This document shows positions 52,252 through 61,967 of a stretch of 64,000 bases of DNA, one piece after another (the first letter of the stretch is position 1; each line of letters begins with the position of its first letter). The notes under the pieces are model-generated. The model did not search any database. It was not told the DNA's origin and saw only the letters and a list, made by a program, of their open reading frames with translations. The stretch lies in NCBI GenBank assembly GCA_964478165.1, contig CAYZGU010000011.1:1-64000 (forward strand), in the 5' to 3' direction. The stretch comes from CAYZGU01 sp964478165. GTDB lineage: Bacteria; Poribacteria; WGA-4E; JAJDTR01. Position numbers and translations under genes: made by a program.

Positions 52252-52995
52252 ATGCGCAATGGAATTTTCGTTACGGGAACAGACACTGAAGTTGGAAAAA
52301 CTGTGATTGCTGGGGGTCTCGCGGCTGTACTCAAAGCAGCCGGTATGGACGTAGGCGTAATGAAACCCATTGCCACGGGTGGTGTGGAAGCTTTCTCTCA
52401 TCCTGAACAAGAGAGGACCGAGAAAAACCCATTAAATCTGATTTCCGAGGATGCCATATTCCTCAGACACGCAGCGGAATCGGACGACGAACTACATCTA
52501 ATTAACCCCATCTGCCTCCGCGAACCGATTGCCCCATCCGTGGCATCAGCGCTAGAAAATGTACGGATTGACTTGAGGAAAATCGACTTCGCCTTCGCTC
52601 AACTTCGCCAGCGGCACGAATTTGTGGTTGTGGAAGGTATTGGCGGTATTGCTGTACCAATTCAGGAAAACTTCCTCGTCGCACATCTGGCAAGACACCT
52701 TCAGCTGCCTTTGATTGTGGTAGCACGGCCAGACTTAGGGACAATCAATCACACATTCCTGACGGTCGAATTTGCTCGGTCATTCGGGCTTGACGTACAC
52801 GGAATTGTACTCAACGGTTTGCGGACCGAAACCGCAGGACCTGCTGAAGAAACGAATCCCGCTGAAATCTCTCGAATCACGGGCTCCAAGATTTTGGGAA
52901 TTGTACCATTTAATCAAAGGCTCCGAAAGCGAATCCCAGATCTGTCATTCCTAGTTAAATTCATGAACAGACATGTTGACTGGAACATCCCGTGA
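52252..52995 (+). CDS. bioD: Dethiobiotin synthetase
   Basis: A 247-residue P-loop ATPase that closes the ureido ring of biotin using CO2. It starts GIFVTGTDTEVGKTV (P-loop with Thr/Lys) and has the DAPA/Mg-binding MKPIATGG and VVEGIGGIAVPI (the E-G-AGG motif in variant form). NGLRTE and LGIVPFNQRLRKRIPD near the C-terminus are typical. Start ATG 52252, four bases after the MFS gene. bioA, bioB and bioF are elsewhere, so biotin genes are scattered in this genome. Confidence 0.93.
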   Translation: MRNGIFVTGTDTEVGKTVIAGGLAAVLKAAGMDVGVMKPIATGGVEAFSHPEQERTEKNPLNLISEDAIFLRHAAESDDELHLINPICLREPIAPSVASALENVRIDLRKIDFAFAQLRQRHEFVVVEGIGGIAVPIQENFLVAHLARHLQLPLIVVARPDLGTINHTFLTVEFARSFGLDVHGIVLNGLRTETAGPAEETNPAEISRITGSKILGIVPFNQRLRKRIPDLSFLVKFMNRHVDWNIP

Positions 52996-53101
52996 GCTGC
53001 AAATCTAGCCATTGTAGAAATCAAATCAGATTGCGCATTCCAAGTGTTTTGAACAAGATGCTTAACCTGGTTGTCGTTCTTCTACAAGCGGAAGAAATAC
53101 C

Positions 53102-53130
53102 TTGATTCGAACGGAATAATTTGTTAGAAT
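53102..53130 (+). promoter_or_regulatory. Candidate promoter of trpF
   Basis: TTGATT (53102-53107), a 17-base spacer, TAGAAT (53125-53130); 4/6 and 5/6 matches to sigma70 consensus. Transcription would start near 53137, 50 bases before trpF. No leader-peptide or attenuator structure is seen in the 5' leader. Confidence 0.5.
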
Positions 53131-53186
53131 CCTATCTGATAAGTGTGCTTGTCCACAGTCCAATACAAGGAAAGTAGGAACATAAT

Positions 53187-53804
53187 TTGATTCGAATCAA
53201 GATCTGTGGAATCACCAATCTGGACGATGCAATGACAGCAGTCGAAGCGGGTGTTGATGCGCTGGGATTCGTGTTTGTTCCAGATACACCCCGCCACATA
53301 CACGTAGAGCTCGCCACTCATATCATCGAGCGGTTACCGCCCTTTATTACAGCTGTTGGACTATTTGTAGACGACGATTCAGCGAGAATTCAAGCAATAG
53401 CTGACCAATGCCGGCTAGACATAGTCCAGTTGCACGGCAACGAATCACCGCAATTTTGTCGTGTGCTGAATCGAAAAATCATCAAAGCAATACGAATCGG
53501 GAGTGCATCAAGTTTGTCTCACCTCTCTGATTACAGTGTCAATGGATTCTTATTGGATACGTATGTCGTCGGAAAAATGGGCGGGACGGGCAAAGTCTTT
53601 GACTGGAAACTTGCCAGCAAAGCTAAGAAATATGGTCGGATAATCCTTGCAGGCGGACTTAATTCTGATAACGTGGCTGATGCCGTTCACCTTGTAAAGC
53701 CGTATGGAGTTGATGTGAGTAGCGGAGTTGAGGCAACGCCCGGAAAGAAAGATTCCAATAAGGTAAGAAAATTCATCGAATCCGTGCGATTAACTGAGAG
53801 CTAG
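53187..53804 (+). CDS. trpF: Phosphoribosylanthranilate isomerase
   Basis: A 205-residue TIM-barrel enzyme of tryptophan synthesis. RIKICGITN holds the catalytic Cys; DALGFVFVPDTPRHI, DIVQLHGNES (conserved HG), LDTYVVGKMGGTGKVFDW (catalytic Asp) and ILAGGLNSDNV, VDVSSGVE (phosphate loops) follow. TTG 53187 start with GTAGGA nine bases upstream. Unlike many genomes the gene is not next to other trp genes; the DUF402 gene follows directly, with no gap. Confidence 0.95.
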   Translation: MIRIKICGITNLDDAMTAVEAGVDALGFVFVPDTPRHIHVELATHIIERLPPFITAVGLFVDDDSARIQAIADQCRLDIVQLHGNESPQFCRVLNRKIIKAIRIGSASSLSHLSDYSVNGFLLDTYVVGKMGGTGKVFDWKLASKAKKYGRIILAGGLNSDNVADAVHLVKPYGVDVSSGVEATPGKKDSNKVRKFIESVRLTES

Positions 53805-54305
53805 ATGGAAACACTGGAACTCATATATAAACGCCTTCCAGATCGGGTAAACCGTTTTCAACAAGGATTGCTCTATGAAGACGAGCACGTCTTAGTGACA
53901 ACTCAACAGATTAAACCCTCTAATCCGATTATAATTAATGAAAAAGAGGTCCTTGCTGAAGATTTTAGAGCGATATGGTTCATATTTGCAGACCTGTGGT
54001 ACGATGTTGGAAAAATCTACAATCTTGAAGATGCGTTTACCGGCTATTATTGTGACATCATAATGCCGATGTTTCGGGGTGAGAATTACTTTGAAATCAC
54101 TGATTTATGCCTGGATCTGTGGATTTCACCGGATGGAAGCTATCAAATCGAGGACGAAGAAGATTTTAACAACGCTATCACCAACAACTGGATACAACCT
54201 GATTTGGCACATAGAGCGAGACGAGCACTCAACAACCTAATTTCTGAGGTTGAGTCAGGTGTTTTCCCACCAAAAATTGTCAGAAATTGGGGACTCATAA
54301 AATAG
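53805..54305 (+). CDS. DUF402 family protein
   Basis: A 166-residue protein starting right after the trpF stop. YEDEHVLVTTQQIKP, AIWFIFADLWYDVGKIY, FTGYYCDIIMPM and ITDLCLDLWISPDGS are the DUF402/FomD-like core, a small beta-barrel that binds metal and nucleoside phosphates; relatives hydrolyse nucleotide phosphonates or phosphates. The C-terminal 45 residues are helical. Cotranscribed with trpF and possibly prs. An RNA-related or nucleotide-hydrolysing role is plausible; not proven. Confidence 0.8.
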   Translation: METLELIYKRLPDRVNRFQQGLLYEDEHVLVTTQQIKPSNPIIINEKEVLAEDFRAIWFIFADLWYDVGKIYNLEDAFTGYYCDIIMPMFRGENYFEITDLCLDLWISPDGSYQIEDEEDFNNAITNNWIQPDLAHRARRALNNLISEVESGVFPPKIVRNWGLIK

Positions 54306-54355
54306 TTGCCAGATGTCTGATATTTTCAACATCCTATTCACGGAGATTCTATAAC

Positions 54356-55354
54356 ATGTCAATGACAATCGAAGGCGCAGTGAAAGAGGATTTTAGATTA
54401 TTTTCGGGACGCGCAAATCCACAATTAGCAAAAGAGATTGCCACAATTTTGGGTGTTGAATTGGGAAAAATCTCACTCGCGCCATTCCCCAACGGTGAAA
54501 CTCGCGTACAGATTGAGGAGAGTATTCGCGGAACAGATGCTTATATTATCCAACCGACGTGCTTTCCTGCGAACGACCACCTAATGGAATTGCTTCTCAC
54601 AATGGACGCCATGAAGCGAGCATCAGTTCGACAGATTACAGCCGTCATACCATATTTCGGCTATGGCCGCCAAGACAAGAAATCTACAGGTCGTGAACCA
54701 ATTAGTGCAAAACTTATGGCAGACCTCCTCACTGTAGCAGGAGCACAGCGTGTGGTAGCCGTTGACTTGCACGTAGCACAGATTCAAGGTTTCTTCGACA
54801 TTCCAGCCGATCATCTTACCGCCTTGACGACATTGGGAAATCATTTCAATGACAAACGGATCAACAATGGTGTTATTGTCGCACCCGATGCTGGACGGGT
54901 AAAATTGGCGGAGAAATATGCGAATATTCTAGGGTTTCCGTTGGCCTTGATGCACAAACGCCGCAGCGGGGCTGGTGGGCGTAAGGTCGAAACCGCTTCT
55001 GACGTAGTAGGAGATGTTGTCGGTAAAACCCCAATTATCGTCGACGACGAAATTGCTACGGGTGGGACTGTACTTGAGCAAGTCGCGGCGCTAGAACAAG
55101 CCGGTGCAGATCCTGCCTACATTAGCGTCACGCACCCTGTTCTCGCCGAGCCCGCCGCAGAACGGCTGCAGCACCCAGCTATCCGAGAAGTTGTTGTCAC
55201 CAATACAATCCCTGTTCCCGCCGAAAAGCAGTTAAACGACAAAATCAAGGTTTTATCAATTGCCCCACTCCTCGCAGAAGCCATTTTGAGAATCCACCAG
55301 CATCGTTCTGTTAGTCAAGTCTTTTCGGCCCAAAAGCTCGTTTTCCCAGTCTAA
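54356..55354 (+). CDS. prs: Ribose-phosphate pyrophosphokinase
   Basis: A 332-residue PRPP synthase from ATG 54356 (GGAG upstream). FSGRANPQLAKEIATIL, FPNGETRVQIEESIRG, YFGYGRQDKKSTGREPISAKL (ATP-binding flexible loop) and DLHVAQIQGFFDIPADHL (metal loop) are present. The PRPP loop reads VDDEIATGGTV rather than the commoner VDDMIDTAGT, a variant known in some bacterial lineages. It makes PRPP for purine, pyrimidine, His, Trp and NAD synthesis, including TrpF's upstream step. The last 20 residues (SVSQVFSAQKLVF) are a short extension. Confidence 0.94.
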   Translation: MSMTIEGAVKEDFRLFSGRANPQLAKEIATILGVELGKISLAPFPNGETRVQIEESIRGTDAYIIQPTCFPANDHLMELLLTMDAMKRASVRQITAVIPYFGYGRQDKKSTGREPISAKLMADLLTVAGAQRVVAVDLHVAQIQGFFDIPADHLTALTTLGNHFNDKRINNGVIVAPDAGRVKLAEKYANILGFPLALMHKRRSGAGGRKVETASDVVGDVVGKTPIIVDDEIATGGTVLEQVAALEQAGADPAYISVTHPVLAEPAAERLQHPAIREVVVTNTIPVPAEKQLNDKIKVLSIAPLLAEAILRIHQHRSVSQVFSAQKLVFPV

Positions 55355-55453
55355 TTCTCCTGCATCAATGGCGGTCACCCATCATGCTTCTATTCTCTCA
55401 CCAATCGCTCTCCTAATTTCGGCCACACCTAGTAACATCATAAACCAGCGGAT

Positions 55454-57982
55454 TCAATTTGCCGAAATGAGGAGAGCGTCGATCCCCTGGGACTCCATGA
55501 ATCGGTCGCTAAGCTCAACCGAGTCTGCCCGTTCGTAGAAATGACCCACTGTTACACGATACCAGGTGTTGTCTCCCATTATTGCCTCAGAGAGCTGGAT
55601 ATCATCCGCAATGTTCAACATTCCCAGGTTCTCGACAAACAATTCAGCGTTTTCGCGATATTTGAACGAACCCAACAGGAGCGTCCACATTGGTATCACT
55701 TCTGCTTCAACTGAAACCGGGTTCCCACTGTCAGACAGGGGCATCACCTTGGTTGGCAGAACCTCAAAGTCGACAACCTCAGTTGTCGTATTCATGACTG
55801 AAGGGTTTGCTACCGAAGATAACAGAATCTCTACACGACGGTTTTTCTGTCGGTTGGATTCTACATCATTGTCTACAACCGATCTCCCCTCGCCATAACC
55901 AAAGGTTTCGAGTCGTTCCGGGGGAATCCCAAATTTGCCGACAAGATAATCCTTCACTGCCTCTGAGCGCTGGTACGATAGTTGAAGATTATAATCTGCC
56001 TCTCCCTCGCTGTCTGTATGTCCTTCGATGGTAACCCGCGCTTCTGGATGAGCAAGAATAGCGCCAGCAACCTGCCCAAGAGCTGACTGAAACTCAGGGT
56101 TCACCTCAAACGTCCCAAAGTCGAAAAAAATCCCTGGCAATGTGAATACAACAGAACTTTCCTTGGAGCGAGGTGCTAAGTCAGGCTCACTTAACGCCAC
56201 AGCTTCAGCAACAAGCTCTTCTTGACGTAGCGCTTCTTCTAATACGGGTAGTTCATTTGACAATAACTCAACCACCGGAAGCGGTACATTCCGCGTGCTG
56301 CGATTACCAGCGGTATCATAAGCTGTCATAACACAATCGTAGTTCATGTCTGAGCGCGCAAACCACTTATGATCACTCCACTTATTCCAGACGATGGTAT
56401 TAGGTGGCGTACCGTTTCCTTCCAGTCGATCAATCACATCTCCTCCTCTTTCCAGAATCTTGAGGTCCCATGTCGATATATGGTCAGAGTCTGATGCCTG
56501 AACATGAAATGTTGGAACATTAGTCGCCAACAGACCATTCAAATTCGGGCGAACGCTTTCCTCGGAAGCTGATTTAAGGAGAAGCGGTTCAGCTTGAATT
56601 TTTAGATTCGCAGGGCTGGTATCGACTCGAATCACTTCTTGGCGGTGAAAATGAGACTTACCTTGTGAATCAAACCCCGTAAATCTAGCAATGTACACAC
56701 CATCGTTTACCAGATCTCCTTCGTCGTTTCGTCCGTTCCATATCGGAAATTCCGGCGACAACCCGTTGCCAGAGTTGTGCTGCATTAGTTCGCCCAACTC
56801 ATCGCAGATTCTCAATTGCCATGCCATGCCGGGAGGAATAGTGAAAGCAAATTTCGTGCTGTCCTTTACACCATCACGATTTGGCGAGATTGTGCTCTCA
56901 GAAACTCGAAACTCGATTGCAGTTTCACTAAGTTGACTTATCGGTTTGGCGGTGCCTGGAGCATACGGAGGTAGATCGGGCATCAAGATGGGTAATGGTT
57001 GTTGTGCAGGACTCCTTGATTCGGCATTAAGCGTCCCATCCCATCCGAGTGTCACAGCAATCCAGTGTAGGCCCTCATCAGAGTTTCCACCACTGACGTA
57101 AGCATAGTCCACTCGCGTAGCACCGTTACAAAGGCTAAACCCCCGCGACCATTCTCCATCGATGAAACGCCCATCATTGGCAACTGTTTTGTAACCGAGA
57201 CGTAGGCCAAACTGTCGGTTAAATAGCCATTTTTCCGCAACAAGGTTCACTCGAAACCGATTTTTCGAATTAAGTTGATCTTCGTTGTACAGCGCCAAAT
57301 CCCCTGAGAAGGCTGTTGCGCTATCCAGATAAATCGCTGTTCCAAACCGCACCACAGCCGGTAGATTTTGTACCAACCTTCCATTACTTCGCAAGAGACC
57401 ACCAAGGCGGTCCACGCTCAAAGCAAACGCGATCTGATCGCCAAAACGCGTCAACTTCCGTGAAAACTGGAATCCGAGGTCATAGGACCATCCAAGGTAG
57501 GTATTAGTATTCTCCCTCCGACGATGGTACCGAATTTTACCTCCAGCTACAACTGCCCTTCCGAACGCATAACCATACCCGAAACTAAGAATTCGATTTC
57601 GCCTCCGATCTTCACCCCAACCGTCAAACCGGGAAGCCAGCGATATGTTTCCAACACGTCTGTTTAAAAGCCCCAGCTTCTGAGGATTCAGCGCAACTAA
57701 AAACGCACCTTTTCGATCGATTAAGTCCCTAGCAAAGGGCAGGCCAACCAGGGAAACTTCCACTCCGTTCATCAACAATCCGACTGACGACGGGTTCCGA
57801 TAAGAGATGTCACCAATAACTGAATCGAATTTGAACATACTCTTCATGCCCAAAGCTCCCAGGTCCGCTCCAATACCGAGCGATTCATCGTTAATGGCTA
57901 ATCTAGCCTCTAAGATTGGGGAAACGATCCATATTGATATTGCGACGCTTAGAATTAGCAGATATTTTGGCTTCATTTTCAC
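55454..57982 (-). CDS. Multidomain outer-membrane protein: PorV-like barrel, FlgD-Ig, OmpA and SPOR domains
   Basis: An 842-residue exported protein. I place the start at GTG 57982 with GGAG eight bases upstream (ATG 57976 next); both precede a clear signal peptide (LLILSVAISIWIV). Parts in order: beta-strand-rich PorV/UPF0164-like barrel (25-345); FlgD-type Ig fold (about 365-455; STISPNRDGVKDSTKF, FPIWNGRNDEGDLVNDGVY); a second Ig-like segment; OmpA domain (about 617-723; FFDFGTFEVN, IEGHTDSEGEADYNL, NRQKNRRVEI); linker; and SPOR domain (about 765-842; WTLLLGSFKYRENAELF). It would span from outer membrane to peptidoglycan, using both OmpA and SPOR to bind the wall. The combination is uncommon. 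Confidence 0.82.
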   Translation of the reverse strand: MKMKPKYLLILSVAISIWIVSPILEARLAINDESLGIGADLGALGMKSMFKFDSVIGDISYRNPSSVGLLMNGVEVSLVGLPFARDLIDRKGAFLVALNPQKLGLLNRRVGNISLASRFDGWGEDRRRNRILSFGYGYAFGRAVVAGGKIRYHRRRENTNTYLGWSYDLGFQFSRKLTRFGDQIAFALSVDRLGGLLRSNGRLVQNLPAVVRFGTAIYLDSATAFSGDLALYNEDQLNSKNRFRVNLVAEKWLFNRQFGLRLGYKTVANDGRFIDGEWSRGFSLCNGATRVDYAYVSGGNSDEGLHWIAVTLGWDGTLNAESRSPAQQPLPILMPDLPPYAPGTAKPISQLSETAIEFRVSESTISPNRDGVKDSTKFAFTIPPGMAWQLRICDELGELMQHNSGNGLSPEFPIWNGRNDEGDLVNDGVYIARFTGFDSQGKSHFHRQEVIRVDTSPANLKIQAEPLLLKSASEESVRPNLNGLLATNVPTFHVQASDSDHISTWDLKILERGGDVIDRLEGNGTPPNTIVWNKWSDHKWFARSDMNYDCVMTAYDTAGNRSTRNVPLPVVELLSNELPVLEEALRQEELVAEAVALSEPDLAPRSKESSVVFTLPGIFFDFGTFEVNPEFQSALGQVAGAILAHPEARVTIEGHTDSEGEADYNLQLSYQRSEAVKDYLVGKFGIPPERLETFGYGEGRSVVDNDVESNRQKNRRVEILLSSVANPSVMNTTTEVVDFEVLPTKVMPLSDSGNPVSVEAEVIPMWTLLLGSFKYRENAELFVENLGMLNIADDIQLSEAIMGDNTWYRVTVGHFYERADSVELSDRFMESQGIDALLISAN

Positions 57983-59051
57983 ATTCACCACTCCGCACTT
58001 TAACTGCTCCCAATAGCGTGAATCTACGTGGCTCAATTTAAGACTATGTCTGAGACAAGACAGCGTATAGAGTACAATGATTAGGGATGCTGACACTACC
58101 CACCTACTACGTGATTGCATGCGTCGATGAGTTGGTCAAAAATCAAATCCAACAGGGAAAACAACCATCAACCGTAGCCTGCAGCCGTTAATCCCGACAC
58201 AAGAGGACAACGTCGAAGAAGGAAAATAATCACGCGCGAAAGAACTTCGCTGCATGCATCGCACCGGGGCATTCCGCCATTAGAAATTTCTTAAGCGATT
58301 TCAAAAAGAAGGGCATCCCAGTTCCGAGTAAGCTGACACAATTGACGCTCTTGACAAACTTGCGCACAGTTATATTATCGGACTATTATGTCCACCTCAT
58401 AAACGGTTGCTTCCAAGTGAGAGATACAGAAATTTCTAGATAGAACCGCCATCGAGCAGGGAAGAAAACCACATGATGGCCAGTTATCAATCCACTCGAT
58501 TCAGATAACACTAAACAAGGCGAACTCATATGCGGATTTTAGTATCTTTGTTAACGCATGAGAGAACAATAGGAATGGAAAACATTTAAGAATTCGGGTA
58601 TAATATTCCTCGTAGGCATCACCAGCGTCACAACTTAGACTAGTGACATTCTAACTGCCAGCGAAGAGTCGACCCCATGGAATTATCAACCGTCGCGCGT
58701 TAATCATACCAAAGAAGTTGCACAGAGGGAAATAATTTGCTCTTCATCCGCCGCTGCTACAAGCTACTCACAACCAAAGGCCTAAAAGACACAAGCCTGA
58801 GAAAAACCCAGAACTCCGTAGGCTTAGAAAAAGCTTCGCCCAGTGAGAGCAATACATCATTGGGAACCGAATATGCCCTGCTACTTTCCCAATACAACCG
58901 TTCTGGTCGCGTAAGTTACAAAGGAACGACGTGGTTGCTCAAATCCTATTTGTGATGTTACCATTTTTTGATACGATTTTCCCACTTCCCATCGTCCGTA
59001 GTATATGGTAGGCTACGAATAATCTTGATTTCCGAGTTCACAGGAAAACCC
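57983..59051. other. 1.1-kb intergenic region
   Basis: Divergent spacer between the OmpA/SPOR gene and the aldo/keto reductase. A plus-strand frame of 72 codons at 58737-58955 has no initiation signal or family features. Otherwise nothing recognisable. Confidence 0.45.
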
Positions 59052-60080
59052 ATGGATAGCATTCAGAAGCGTAAGTTAGGACATACAGACGTCGCACCAA
59101 CAGAATTGGGGTTCGGAGGTGGACCACTTGGTGAACTTTTTGAACGGGTAAGCGAATCACAGGCACAAGAGACGCTTAAAGTCGCCTGGGATGTTGGAGT
59201 TCGTTATTTTGATACTGCCCCATTTTATGGTTATGGAAAAAGCGAACACCGTATTGGCCGGTTTCTCCGCGAAAAAGAACGTGAGGAGTTCCTGTTGTCT
59301 ACCAAGGTAGGCCGCGTACTGCAAGCCACCCACAATCTTAAAAATTCTAGCCAGAATATGTGGGTGGGTGGATTGCCTTTTGATTGCACATTCGACTATA
59401 GTTACGATGGAATCATGCGTTCCTACGAAGACAGCCTCCAGCGGTTGGGCCTGAATTCTGTCGACTTACTACTCATTCATGATCTTGACTACTTTTTTCA
59501 TACTACCGAAGAACAAGTCAGTGCGTCATTGGCGCAGGTCTACACCAGCGGCTGGCGAGCACTTGACGAATTGCGCTCAAGTGGACAGATAAAAGGCGTA
59601 GGTGCCGGTCTGAACATGCTAGGAATCGTCCCGCGTTTATTGGACATGGCAGATCTGGATTTCTTCATTATCGCAATGCCATACACCCTGCTGAACCAGG
59701 ACGCACTCGACGTCGAATTCCCCAAATGTGCTGACCAAGGAGTTAGTATAGTCGTTGGATCTGTGTTCGCATCAGGTATTTTGGCCACTGGTCCGACGGA
59801 AGACGCATTTTATGGATACGCGCCGGCATCCGCCGAAATCCTCGAGAAAACCCGGCACATTGAAACTATCTGCAAACGACACAACACGCCATTGGCCGCT
59901 GCCGCATTGCAGTTTCCACTCGCACACCCAATCGTTTCAGCCGTTATCCCTGGCGCACATAAACCCGCACACATCCACTCAAATTATAAGTTCTTTAAGC
60001 AAGAAATTCCGGACGATCTCTGGGCTGAATTGAAGGCTGAAAAACTAGTGCGTTCAGACGCGCCGACACCAGGCGCTTGA
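59052..60080 (+). CDS. Aldo/keto reductase (D-threo-aldose 1-dehydrogenase-like)
   Basis: A 342-residue TIM-barrel NADP-dependent oxidoreductase. ATG 59052 (AGGAAAA upstream) is chosen because the family begins shortly before RKLGHTDVAPTELGFGGGPLG. The catalytic tetrad is visible: Asp and Tyr in FDTAPFYGYGKSEHRIG, Lys in LLSTKVGR, His in LLLIHD. The long insert after the Lys (THNLKNSSQNMWVGGLPF) and overall length match D-threo-aldose/L-fucose dehydrogenases and pyridoxal 4-dehydrogenase. A sugar-oxidising role fits the glycan-degrading genes in the window, but it stands alone between long spacers. Confidence 0.9.
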   Translation: MDSIQKRKLGHTDVAPTELGFGGGPLGELFERVSESQAQETLKVAWDVGVRYFDTAPFYGYGKSEHRIGRFLREKEREEFLLSTKVGRVLQATHNLKNSSQNMWVGGLPFDCTFDYSYDGIMRSYEDSLQRLGLNSVDLLLIHDLDYFFHTTEEQVSASLAQVYTSGWRALDELRSSGQIKGVGAGLNMLGIVPRLLDMADLDFFIIAMPYTLLNQDALDVEFPKCADQGVSIVVGSVFASGILATGPTEDAFYGYAPASAEILEKTRHIETICKRHNTPLAAAALQFPLAHPIVSAVIPGAHKPAHIHSNYKFFKQEIPDDLWAELKAEKLVRSDAPTPGA

Positions 60081-61967
60081 CCAAGAAAAACGCTGATGTC
60101 CCAAAATATACACACGCAGGAGAGGGCCTAGTTTTTCCGTTCAAATGACGCAGTTTTCCGTTCCCAAGGATGCCTACGGGATGTCGTCACATAGGAAGGC
60201 GGACTCATCATACAAACCTAACGGTCTTTCCTCCTAACTCACAGATCAACTGCCATGCGCACCGCGGCACGCACGACATCAGGCTCTTCTCACGTGTAGC
60301 TTACTCCCAACGCACGGAGAAAGAGTTTCAGCAAACGTACGCTCAATGCCAAACGAATTTGAAATACACGCGGCAGTCGCGGGGAAAAGGTTCCGTAATT
60401 CACTGCCCTTGGACCTATCCACAGGACATCCAGCCACAACCAGTGCGATTGGATCTAGACATCCCATCCGCATCACTATCGAACATAGAATGGTTGTTTA
60501 TCACTCCGATTCTACTTCCAGTCATACCTCAGCACAGTCGAGATGGACGATAGAACGACATCCGGTTGTGCCCAACTTAAATTAAACCGTTTCGTCCCGC
60601 CGCCAGTCGTGTCCATCCTTTACACGGTTTATAGGCGGTGTCCACTTCCAGGATAAAGATTTAACCCCGTCTCGACAACCAAATGAATTCATGCCACCTC
60701 GTCGTTCCTAATGTATATGGAACGATAAAGCTTTAGCTCGTCCTTGCAACAAAAATCGACAGTCAGAAAGATCTACAAACGTAATTCCAATAGGCACCGC
60801 CACATAGAATTTGTTGACTTTGCACCAATGTTTCCCACATCGCAGGGATTCTAGAGACGGCGCAAAATCAGGGGCTTCAGCGCAACGCTTATTTGAACGA
60901 CAAAAGACAGTTCATCATCGTACAAAACACGGGCATAGGTGTTTCGATTCGATAGGAGGAAAAACCCCTACTAAAATTCGGACGTGCCAAGTGCCTGCGA
61001 ACACATTCACAAGCGAAACTAGTTTGCCAATGATGCTAGATTCTCACCTTGCTTTTATCAGACATCGATAACGATATGGGAAAACGACCCCGCTGCTAGC
61101 ACACAGACGTTCCTTGAAACAAATCGGGGAAAAAGAACGGGGCGGAATGCAATCAATCACTCGAATCTCTCCCACTGTAATGGCCACGCGATAATTCATC
61201 TCTACACCAGTAATTATTCGCGCAGGAATCCGTGGCGTGAAACGCGTGCTTCAGAGTCACCGTTTTTCTGCTGTCTCCGTAATCTTCCGAAATGACATAG
61301 ACAAGTGCCAGATGCACAGCCTTGACGGTTTCATCCGCTCCCATCCCACGAGCCATTTAATCTTGTTACCAGATTCAGCCCTGCTCGTAGCCACCGCCTC
61401 CTCGATTCTGAAATCATCTACAGTGATTGCGATCCAAAGAATTGGATAGATTCTGTCTGCCATTAAGACTAGGCTCAGATTGGTATTAATCACGCAAATC
61501 AGTCCAGGCAAGCTAATAGAGAATCACAGATTGTCCCGAGAGGAAAACGGGAAGTGGATTGCAGAATGTGCATATCTTTGTTATGATGGAATACGGCAAG
61601 AAAATAATTAAAGAAAGTAAAATGATGCCAAACAATCAGCTAATAACCGTCTGATTGCCTCGTACGACATAGCTTCCGGCATTCCACTCGATGAAGATAA
61701 CGTCAGAATTCTACCCTTATGTTGAAGAAATATCGACATCATTTCACCGTTAGCGCAAACAAATATTCGAACACGAGTACCGCTTCAGTACTGTTACTAC
61801 TTTCCGCCAAATCAGAAGGATGGAGGGAACGGGCGAATATACGGAGCCAACTGATGGGAACATTACCAACATCGTCGCATTTCAATTGCATCTAATCTAT
61901 AGGATGACGTCCAAACAACCCTATTGGGCAGATGGATTTCGGAAGGATACAACGCAAGGAGGCCTCA
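60081..61967. other. 1.9-kb intergenic region, the longest in the window
   Basis: No gene with initiation signals. Short direct repeats TTTTCCGTTC lie at 60133-60142 and 60154-60163, 21 bases apart, just after the aldo/keto reductase. Long overlapping frames at 60170-60585 and on the minus strand at 61153-61511 lack known motifs and are probably random or highly eroded. The last bases carry the AAGGAGG of the dioxygenase. Confidence 0.45.

Noticed and set aside
60081..61967. CRISPR array or integrated element in the long spacer
   Set aside because: No regularly spaced repeats, no integrase, and no attachment-site-like duplication was found.
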